Below, piece after piece: positions 47,474 through 56,762 of a stretch of 64,000 bases of DNA. The notes below the pieces were generated by a model. It was not told the DNA's origin and did not search any database. It was given only the letters and a program-made list of their open reading frames with translations. The translations under genes and the position numbers were made by a program. The DNA comes from Conus ventricosus. Lineage: Eukaryota; Mollusca; Gastropoda; Neogastropoda; Conidae. Position 1 is the first letter of the stretch. The number at the start of each line of letters is the position of its first letter. The stretch covers positions 53,489,014 through 53,553,013 of the forward strand of contig CM031600.1 in the NCBI GenBank assembly GCA_018398815.1, given 5' to 3'.

Positions 47474-48285
47474 TTAAAACAGTTCAGTAGTTTTTTGTGT
47501 CATCTTTCTGACAAACATTTCAGTAGTTTTTGTGTCGTCTTTCTGACAAACAAACAGTTCAGTAGTTTTTGTGTCGTCTATCTGACAAAAAAAAGTTCAG
47601 TAGTTTTTGTGTCATCTTTCTGACAACAAACAACAGTTCAGTAGTTTTTGTGTAAATCTTTCTGACGAACAAATAGTTCAGTAGTTTTTGTGTAATCTTT
47701 CTGACAACAAACAGTTCCGTAGTTTTTGTGTCATTTTCTGACAAGCAAACAGTTCAGTTGTTTTTGAGTCTTTCGTTCTGACAAGCAAACTTTTCAGTAG
47801 TTTTTGGTAATCTTTCTGACAAGCAAACTTTTGTAGTTTTTGTGTATCTTTCTGACAAAAAAAGTTCAGTAGTTTTTGTGTCATCTTTCTGACAAGCAAA
47901 CTGTTCAGTAGTTTTTGTGTAATCTTTCTGACAAGCAAACAGTTCAGCAGTTTTTGTGTATCTTTCTGACAAACAAACAAGAGTTCAGTCATTTTTGTGC
48001 CATCTTTCTGACAAACAAACAGTTCAGTAGTTTTTGTGCAATCTTTCAGACAAACAAACAGGTTCAGTATTTTTGTGTAATCTTTCTGACAAACAAACAG
48101 TTCAATAGTTTTTGTGTAATCTTTCAGACAAAAACATTCAGTAGTTTTTCTGTAATCTTTCTGACAAACAGTTCAGTAGTTTTTTGTAATCTTTCAGACA
48201 AACAACACTTCAGTAGTTTTTCTGTAATCTTTCTGACAAAAACAGTTCAGTAGTTTTTCTGTAATCTTTCTGACAAACAAACAAA
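47474..48285. repeat. About 38-bp minisatellite, about 21 copies
   Basis: The unit is agttcagtagtttttgtgta followed by atctttctgacaaacaa and similar. Copies differ mainly by small indels in the aaac tract and by ttctgaca or ttcagaca. It generates Lys/Thr/Leu-rich antisense frames. Confidence 0.95.
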
Positions 48286-48315
48286 GTGAAGAAAACAAGT
48301 GAAAACAAATCATCC

Positions 48316-48455
48316 TTGGCAGAGGTGTTAGTTGCCAACCTTGCAGAGGTTACTAGCACTCATTAATAGCCCACAGGAACTTCAGAGGTTAAGCACTCAT
48401 AAATCAGCAACTATGGGAAACCTTGCAGAGGTTACTAGCACTCATTAAATCAGCC
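48316..48455. repeat. Three-copy degenerate repeat
   Basis: ccttgcagaggttactagca followed by ctcatt recurs at about 48340 and 48421, with a damaged copy at about 48375. Confidence 0.75.
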
Positions 48456-48775
48456 AACTATGGGAGACAGAAATCCAAGAAAGCCTAATAATATGCTTAC
48501 ATAAATGACACAAAATCATCAGATGGAGTATCCTTGCATACGCTACGGTACAAATGACTGGATATAAGTATAAAAACATATCCAAAAAATACTCATGTCC
48601 ATTTGGACAAATACATTTGGAAGACTTGTTTGATATATAACTCCAGTAAAAGCAAGGGACAAAAGCTGTATACCCATCAAATGATTTCATATGGGACAAA
48701 AGCGGTTCAATTGAATCATAAATGACAAACAGAAATAATACAGAAAAAACACTGTCAATAGCTATGACACAAACT

Positions 48776-48777
<2 letters not shown>

Positions 48778-48813
<36 letters not shown>

Positions 48814-48840
48814 CCTCTTCTCTTTTCTCTCTCACACACA

Positions 48841-48874
<34 letters not shown>

Positions 48875-48880
48875 ACAGAG
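48778..48880. repeat. Compound (CT)n-(CA)n microsatellite
   Basis: CT run at 48778-48808, a tttctc-rich bridge, then CA at 48832-48878. Confidence 0.96.
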
Positions 48881-49249
48881 TCATCTTCAAGTTATCTGCA
48901 CTTGCTTTCATATACTACCTCTTTCCATTTTAAGAGTACAAGAACCAAACAGTATATAAAGTCATGATTAAACAGTTGTTAAAAATATACAGAACTATTT
49001 ATGAGTTCCAAACTTTGTGACAGAAATCTGGTAAGAAAAAATATATAGTGCACTTGATTGTTGGAAGCAGCAATATTAAACAACTACAAGAAAAAAAATC
49101 AATAAATTTATTTAATATCACAAGGGTATTAATAATACAACATTTTTAGGGGGGAAACCTATACTGACAGACTTTCTCTGAATGATGTTACTACTCACGA
49201 GCATGACTAGACTGTGATGTCACCCATCTCCGCCTCCCTCCCCCAGCCC

Positions 49250-49720
49250 CCTCTTTCCCTTCCTTCTTTTCACACATACCTCTTTCCCTTCCTTCTTTTC
49301 ACACATACCTCTTTCCTTCCTTCTTTTCACACATACCTCTTTCCCTTCCTTCTTTTCACACATACCTCTTTCCCTTCCTTCTTTTCACACATACCTCTTT
49401 CCCTTCCTTCTTTTCACACATACTCTTTCCTTCCTTCTTTTCACACATACCTCTTTCCCTTCCTTCTTTTCACACATACCTCTTTCCCTTCCTTCTTTTC
49501 ACACATACCTCTTTCCCTTCCTTCTTTTCACACATACCTCTGTCCCTTCCTTCTTTTCACACATACCTCTTTCCCTTCCTTCTTTTCACACATACCTCTT
49601 TCCCTTCCTTCTTTTCACACATACCTTTTCCTTCTCTTTCCATACTTTTCCTTCTTTTCACACATACCTCTTTCCCTTCCTTCTTTTCACACATACCTCT
49701 TTCCTTCCTTCTTTTCACCA
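49250..49720. repeat. 29-bp minisatellite, about 16 copies
   Basis: The unit is cacacatacctctttccctt followed by ccttctttt. It is very uniform, with a few single-base losses and one diverged patch at 49625-49650. It produces a 238-codon plus frame through three phases and is not a gene. Confidence 0.95.
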
Positions 49721-50100
49721 TCCTCTTTCCACCCTCATTCATCCACTCCTTCCCCTCAAAAATCCCTTCAACACCCCCCCCCCCCCCTTTTTTTTTTCTC
49801 CCCTGAACAAAATACTTTTTTAATCAATTTTGGAGAAAATTCCACTTATCACATTTTCTCAAAGTGTTCGAATTCTCAAAGGCTATTATCTCCAAATATC
49901 CCAAATGTCAAATGTATGCCAAGCTTTTGATCCCATCTCGGGATTTACCTCAGGTAGGCAGTCAACCTAAGAAAAATGCTGCCACATAATCGAAAGCTTG
50001 TAACCACCTGAGGAACATTCTTCTACAAGAGTGAAAGCGAAAGAATAGCTCAACATTCGGATTTCGCTGATAAAAACTCTTTTCTTTGGTAATTCTATAA

Positions 50101-50159
50101 ACAGCCCTGATGTGGCCCTTTGCGGTCGGCTGGGCTATAAGCAACATTATCTTATCTTA
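50101..50159 (+). mobile_element. 59-bp LINE-tail unit with 15-bp TSD
   Basis: It begins acagccctgatgtggccc and ends cttatctta. The flanks ttggtaattctataa (50086-50100) and ttggtaattctataa (50160-50174) are identical, a clean target-site duplication. Confidence 0.95.
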
Positions 50160-51240
50160 TTGGTAATTCTATAACAGAAACTGGAAACAACTTGCACTGA
50201 TTACTTTCATTCTCTATGTACAGTTGGAATCTGTGATCAGATCCAACACATAATGCCTAAACTGGACAGTACAGAAGAAACCCTGACAGGAAAATAATTT
50301 GATGGACATCCTAAACCAGATTTTCAATTACCAATATTTCAGAGACAATATGAAAGTGAAATTGCTCTTGTTTTTTCATGTTAATACCACGAAAAATGAT
50401 TTCAGAATTTTTTTTAAAAAAACTACCAGCATCCAAAATTTCTCCTGGACTAATTTTAGCAATAGCACAAAAGTTTAAACTAATAAAAACATCCTTGGAG
50501 AAAGTGATGCAACCTGTTTGTACTCATACAGCATTCCTGCTCAAACGAAGGTGTGTTATATCATCAGATTTTTTCTTTTTTCTATCAGCCATTTTGTTCA
50601 TTTCAAAACCTCAAATCATTTCTCAATACTGACCCTCCAAACAACACTATACAATTTCATGAAGGTCCATCTGACTGTTTCTGACTTATATTACTGATGG
50701 GGGAACAGACAGACAGACGGTACATTAAACAATACCTTGCTTCATATTGACTTGCCCATACAGGGCAAATATTTGTTTTGTCAAGAAAGATAAATTGTTT
50801 GAACGAAAAGAAGAAAAAAAAAACATACAGAAAAGACATTACCACCATTCAAATATATACAGGTATTTACATGAACACATAATCAACTTTGTGCTGTTCA
50901 TCAAATCCCACAGTCTTTCCCTCATTTGAAAAAGTATGATAGAGAAATGTGTTGACTGTGTGTTAATTTTGCTAGAACTGTGTTCGTTGCCTTATATCTC
51001 ATTTTTGTTTTGATGTTGCTGCCTACTGACATTCTGAGCATTGCTTCTGTTTGTTGTTGTCTGCCTCTGAGGAAAAGAACTGGCTCAGAACTTCTCGTTT
51101 TTCACTCTGTGCATTAATTACTGTGTTATGTAGTTGTAGACCATTTGAGTTTTGACATACTACAATCTTTTTGCAATGAACTTATATATGTCACCCAAAG
51201 TGCATATGAGTACAAACATGCACGTGAGGTTGCATGCATG

Positions 51241-51241
51241 G

Positions 51242-51302
<61 letters not shown>
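51241..51302. repeat. (GT)n microsatellite
   Basis: Pure GT run followed by gcacgtgtgtgcgc and gcatgcatgtgtgt. Confidence 0.97.
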
Positions 51303-51303
<1 letters not shown>

Positions 51304-51443
51304 ACGTGTGTGCGCAAAAGCGTGTATGCATGCATGTGTGTGTGCATGAAGTTGTGAGCACTTAACGGTTTGCACTCTGATTAAGTACAAGAGATGATTA
51401 TTCTTATCACTGCCTGAAGAACATTTTCAGCTGAATAAAAACT

Positions 51444-51658
51444 TCAGTCATCGGCACCCTGGTAATTGGGCTCAATGTTAATGAAGTAGTCATCAAAGAA
51501 ACAGTGCAGAAAGGCAAAGGTCGGCCTCTGCTCAGCATACTTGTTCCAACACTTGATCATGATATCGTAGAAAGAATCCGGGCACCCCGACCCTCCCACA
51601 GGTTTGGGTATACGGTATCCCTTTTCAATCCTGACCAGCACCTCTGAGCCTGTCATAC
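51444..51658 (-). CDS. Src: Src-family tyrosine kinase, terminal coding exon
   Basis: The exon follows the acceptor ttttgttggccag and opens with GT, which completes the Gly of PYPG split by the previous intron. It encodes MTGSEVLVRIEKGYRIPKP, then CPDSFYDIMIKCWNKYAEQR and PTFAFLHCFFDDYF, and ends IEPNYQGADD with TGA at 51446-51444. These are kinase-lobe helices G-I, including the CW and RPTF motifs. The tail EPNYQ aligns with the Src C-terminal inhibitory site (EPQYQ in vertebrate Src). It therefore keeps the tyrosine that CSK phosphorylates to lock Src through its SH2 domain. Length and phase match a Src last coding exon. Confidence 0.93.
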
Positions 51659-52104
51659 CTGGCCAACAAAAGATAGGAATTAATGATTATCTAGTTCACT
51701 GAAGGTCCATCATACATAGATAGAACTCCTGATTGTTCATCAAGTAACATCTGTTCTTCAAAAAGATGTTCTGAACAAGAAAGGAAAAAGGAAAGTCCAG
51801 TGTGCGATCTCAACCATCAAAACAATATTAGGAATCAAGAGAAAAAAAACTGGAAGTTCAGTTGGTCAGAAAACTCAATTACTCTAATTATTCATAGATG
51901 TCCAAAGAAAAAGTAAACAGTGTCTTGTTTGAGGAGCTAAACAGCAAAAAAACCAATAGTAAAACCATACGAAAAATAATGACAATCTTTCTGTGAGCAA
52001 TCAAATATTTTCTTTGAAATGTATGTGTTCTTCATGTCTGCTCATGTCTCCTCACATAATTCAGCATGTTTTCCCTCTATTTCATTTCTCAGTCTTCATA
52101 TATC

Positions 52105-52500
52105 CAGCAATCCACATGAAAACATCCAACAGGCAATATCACACATGAAAACATCCAACAGGCAATATCCACACATGAAGACAAACATCCAACAGGCAAT
52201 ATCCACACATGAAGACAAACATCCAACAGGCAATATCCACACATGAAAACATCCAACAGGCAATATCCATCCACACATGAAGACAAACATCCAACAGGCA
52301 ATATCCACACATGAAGACAAACATCCAACAGGCAATATCCACACATGAAAACATCCAACAGGCAATATCCATCCACACATGAAGACAAACATCCAACAGG
52401 CAATATCCACACATGAAGACAAACATCCAACAGGCAATATCCACACATGAAGACAAACATCCAACAGGCAATATCCACACATGAAGACAAACATCCAGAA
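52105..52500. repeat. 30/34-bp minisatellite, about 12 copies, in the last Src intron
   Basis: Two unit types alternate: catgaaaacatccaacaggc followed by aatatccaca (30), and a form with catgaagacaaac (34). A long-long-short pattern with an extra atcc occurs twice (about 102 bp), so there is a higher-order period. The minus 188-codon frame (Cys/Leu/Val-rich) results from this period being a multiple of 3. Confidence 0.93.
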
Positions 52501-53197
52501 TCTTGCATCAGGAGACAGCTGTAAACAGGAACAGGCAGTGCAAGGGAAACAACCACATACACTGCCATTGGTCTATGGTTCAGATTGTCAGTTGTCAGTG
52601 GAAACCAAATGGTGATTAAGTGCATCAGACTTTGTCTAGAAGGCCTGGAATTCAAATTTCAGTTGCAGATGGTTGGTTAAGCAAGGAGAAATTTTCATTT
52701 TCTGAAGTCAGCATACATGCAAATCTACTAAGACTCGAGTCATTATGCACGTATAGCACACAACATAATTTTCATATTTATAAATGAATTTGTTTCTGTT
52801 TCATATGCAAAGCTCCCACTGAGGAAAAACAAAAATTCCAGAAATTCTATGGGGGGTTGGTGATCATGCCTCCCATCTTCACTTGGAAAAATATTGAAAC
52901 TTGTCTTCACAATCATGTAATATGACTCAGATATGAAATCAAGTGGTGAATTGTCCACTTTTTAGTCCAACCTGACAAGGACCGTTAGCTCATTCAGCTT
53001 TCAGTCTCTTTTGCAGTGTCTTGCTGATGCAGAACTTCGGAGAATTACATTACTAATAACTTCTTAAATAATGTGGCTAGACAAAATGCTCTCATGAAGA
53101 AGTTTAAATGAAATTTCATTATGTCAGTGTTGTTTGCTAAATATGAAAAAAGCAACCAGACCTGTATGAATCCCACAACCATTTCTTCCCTACTCCT

Positions 53198-53247
53198 CTG
53201 GTGTGTGCGCACTGTGTGTGGTGTGGTGGTGTGTGTGTGTGTTGTGG

Positions 53248-53278
<31 letters not shown>
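53198..53278. repeat. (GT)n microsatellite, interrupted
   Basis: GT run with ggtggt interruptions on one side of a LINE insertion. Confidence 0.93.
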
Positions 53279-53280
<2 letters not shown>

Positions 53281-53640
53281 GGTAAGACAAGGTAATGTTG
53301 CTTATAGCCCAGCCGACCCCAAAGGGCGACATCAGGGCTGTCACTGCGTTGAAGTCAACTCACAAGTCATATTAAGCACAAAAAAAACCTCATTCAAACA
53401 ACCCTTTCAAATACACATTCTAAAAGCACACCAGAAATTTGGTTAAAAATCTTTCTTCTATAAAATCTTAGATCAGATGAAAAATGTTAATCTCCCTAAG
53501 AAACCCAAAGATCACATCAGGTGGGACATCTCTGAACAAGGTTTTTCATGGAGTTTGCTGTAAAATATTCATGTCTCACATCATGCAAGTCCCAACACAC
53601 TAAACAAATATGCTTCACTGTGAGAGGCACATGACATAGA
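53281..53640 (-). mobile_element. 5'-truncated copy of the I-type LINE (3' 360 bp)
   Basis: The reverse complement aligns throughout with 25385-25745: the HVPLTVKHICL coding end, gtgttgggacttgcatgatg, gagacatgaa, cacctgatgtgatc, aacatttttcatctgatcta, gaagaaagatttttaac and the acagccctgatg tail. It is flanked by GT microsatellites on both sides. It lies in the last intron of the Src-type gene, in the gene's sense orientation. Confidence 0.88.
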
Positions 53641-53648
53641 ATGTATAT

Positions 53649-53707
<59 letters not shown>

Positions 53708-53722
53708 TGTGTGCGCGCGCGC

Positions 53723-53772
<50 letters not shown>

Positions 53773-53941
53773 TGTGTGTGTTGTGTGTCTCTGTGTGTGT
53801 GTGTGTGTTCTGTGTGTTGTGTGTGTGTGTGTGTGTGTGTGTGTGTCTGTGTGTGTGTGTGTGTCTTGTGTGTCTGTGTGTGTGTGTGTGTCTGTGTGTG
53901 TGTGTGTGTGCACACGCGCGCGGTTGGTGTGTGCATGTGTG

Positions 53942-53992
<51 letters not shown>
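53641..53992. repeat. Long complex (GT)n microsatellite, about 350 bp
   Basis: GT runs with interruptions by gcgcgcgcg, tct, tt and ctt. Cys/Val and His/Thr frames on both strands come from this tract. Confidence 0.97.
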
Positions 53993-53994
<2 letters not shown>

Positions 53995-54393
53995 TCAATT
54001 TTTTTTTCTCTGGGTCCCATGTACATGAATATAAATCATAGACTTCCTGTGACTTGCTAGGTGAAAATGTGGGAGTACATAATCGCATATTTATGCGATT
54101 TCTTTTCCACAGAGAAAGACTTAAAAACTCTTCATTTGGAATGCAGACTTACCAAACAAATCCCCCATCCTTGGTGACTCTTACTCTTTATTCCTCATCC
54201 TACATGTGATTACCTGTCAAATGCATTGATCTCACAAAAGTTCGTTACATGAAGTACACTCCCCACCTCCTTCCTATCTCAAGACAGTTGCTTATGTTTC
54301 ATCAGTCTTTCTTTTCCTTCCCTTCAATTAATTTAAGTACTGGACAAAGATATTCATCAAAGAACACATTCAAAATTTTCTTCCCTGTCACTA

Positions 54394-54975
<582 letters not shown>

Positions 54976-54988
54976 AATCGGGGAGGTA

Positions 54989-55388
54989 CCTTTAGGTCTA
55001 TTCCCTTTAGGTCTATTCCCTTTACAAGTCTATTCCTTCCAGGTCTATTCTCGTTAAGTGTTAGGGATAGGGTTAGTACCCTAACCCTATCCCTATCCCT
55101 AACCCTATCCCTAACCCTAACCCTAACCCTATCCCTAACCCTATCCCGATCCCTAACCCTATCCCTAACCCTAACCCTATCCCTACCTTCCCTAACCCTA
55201 TCCCGATCCCTAACCCTAACCCTAACCCTAACCCTAATCCCTATACCCTATCCCTATCCCTAACCCTAACCCTAACCCTATCCCTAACCCTATCCCTAAG
55301 ACTTAACGAGAATAGACCTGGAAGGAATAGACCTAAAGGGAATAGACCTAAAGGGAATAGACCTAAAGGGAATAGACCTAAAGGGCCG
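54989..55388. mobile_element. Fold-back element with telomere-like core
   Basis: The left arm (54989 to about 55076) carries tttaggtctattccc repeats, then ctcgttaagt, then gttagggatagggttag. The right arm (about 55283-55388) carries ctaaccctatccctaa, acttaacgag, then aatagacctaaaggg repeats, the reverse complement of the left arm. Between them, 55079-55298 is (CCCTAA)n mixed with CCCTAT and a few CCCGAT. It interrupts a 55-bp minisatellite. Arms and loop together could form a long hairpin. No coding capacity is visible. Whether it is a mobile foldback element is inference. Confidence 0.75.
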
Positions 55389-55394
55389 CCCCCT

Positions 55395-55905
55395 GGAAAT
55401 CATCATGTACCATGACATGCTTGGGTGATCAAAATCATTGTTTGACAATTAGGTCATCATGTACCACGATATGCTTGGGTGATCAAAATCATTGTTTCAC
55501 ACTGTAGGTCATAATGTACCATGACATGCTTGGGTGATCAAGATCATTGTTTCACACTGTAGGTCATAAAGTACCATGACATGCTTGGGTGAGCAAGATC
55601 GTTGCTTCAAAATGTAGGTCATAAAGTACCGTGACATGTTTGATCATTGTTTTACAAAGGAGGTCAAAAGTACTATGACATGCTTGAGTGATCAAGATCA
55701 TTGTTTCACACTGTAGGTCATAATGGACCATGACATGCTTGAGTGATCAAGATCATTGTTTCACACTGTAGGTCATAATGGACCATGACATGCTTGGGTG
55801 AGCAAGATCGTTGCTTCAAAATGTAGGTCATAAAGTACCGTGACATGTTTGATCATTGTTTCACAATGTAGGTCATAAAGTACCGTGACATGCTTGGGTG
55901 AGGAA
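55395..55905. repeat. About 55-bp minisatellite, second block
   Basis: About 9 copies of the same unit as at 54688-54975. Variants include agcaagatcgttgcttcaaa and a shortened form with catgtttgatcattg. Confidence 0.92.
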
Positions 55906-55928
55906 GGATCTTTACTGTCCTCTCCCCT

Positions 55929-56602
55929 CAGTCATACACAAAAAGACAGAGGTGTCACCTGTCCAGTGTTCTCCTGTCTGTCATACACAAAAAGACAGAG
56001 GTGTCACCTGTCCAGTGTTCTCCTGTCTGTCATACACAAAACGACAGAGGTGTCACCTGTCCAGTGTTCTCCTGTCTGTCATACACAAAAAGACAGAGGT
56101 GTCACCTGTCCAGTGTTCTCCTGTCTGTCATACACAAAAAGACAGAGGTGTCACCTGTCCAGTGTTCTCCTGTCTGTCATACACAAAACGACAGAGGTGT
56201 CACCTGTCCAGTGTTCTCCTGTCTGTCATACACAAAAAGACAGAGGTGTCACCTGTCCAGTGTTCTCCTGTCTGTCATACACAAAAAGACAGAGGTGTCA
56301 CCTGTCCAGTGTTCTCCTGTCTGTCATACACAAAACGACAGAGGTGTCACCTGTCCAGTGTTCTCCTGTCTGTCATACACAAAAAGACAGAGGTGTCACC
56401 TGTCCAGTAATCTGTCTGTCATACACAAAAAGACAGAGGTGTCACCTGTCCAGTGTTCTCCTGTCTGTCATACACAAAAAGACAGAGGTGTCACCTGTCC
56501 AGTGTTCTCCTGTCTGTCATACACAAAAAGACAGAGGTGTCACCTGTACAGTGTTCTGTCTGTCATACACAAAAAGACAGAGGTGTCACCTGTCCAGTGT
56601 TC
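55929..56602. repeat. 49-bp minisatellite, about 14 copies, with 147-bp higher-order pattern
   Basis: The unit is gtcatacacaaaaagacaga, then ggtgtcacctgtccagtgtt, then ctcctgtct. In the first nine copies one A/C site reads A,A,C three times in a row, a 147-bp trimer. Later copies are all A and include two shortened units. All plus frames stay open because the unit lacks stops. Confidence 0.96.
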
Positions 56603-56762
56603 AACAGTGTCAGTCAAGGATTCCTGTGGTCTGTTTCTGGGACAACCACTCCCCTGACAGTTCCATGCTGTTCTGTATGATGTTAGAAAGGGAGTCATAG
56701 CAGCATACACATATTTGCCTGAACCAGTCAAACTGTCAGCGTCTGGCAACTGCAAGGAGAGT

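Larger units (their letters stand above)
49721..51443. other. 3' flank or 3' UTR of the Src-type gene
   Basis: This is downstream (minus-strand sense) of the kinase stop codon. No other exon is visible. It contains the 59-bp LINE-tail unit at 50101-50159 and a (GT)n run at 51241-51302. I did not find an obvious minus-strand AATAAA close to the stop; the nearest candidate I noticed is near 49103. Confidence 0.45.

Noticed and set aside
49214..49930. 238-codon plus-strand frame rich in Phe, Leu, Pro and Ser
   Set aside because: It is a product of the 29-bp pyrimidine-rich minisatellite, which shifts phase each unit.
53517..54088. Cys/Val- and His/Thr-repeat frames on both strands
   Set aside because: They are translations of the (GT/CA)n microsatellite; only the LINE-derived end at 53517-53640 is meaningful.
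55079..55298. Chromosome end
   Set aside because: The telomere-like core is only about 220 bp, mixed with CCCTAT, enclosed by inverted arms, and both sides continue into the same minisatellite and gene.
55929..56602. CRISPR-like regular array
   Set aside because: Units are contiguous tandem copies without unique spacers, and the context is eukaryotic intron.
55885..56700. 271-codon plus-strand frame
   Set aside because: It lies entirely in the 49-bp array; other phases are equally open, and it sits in an intron on the opposite strand to the kinase gene.
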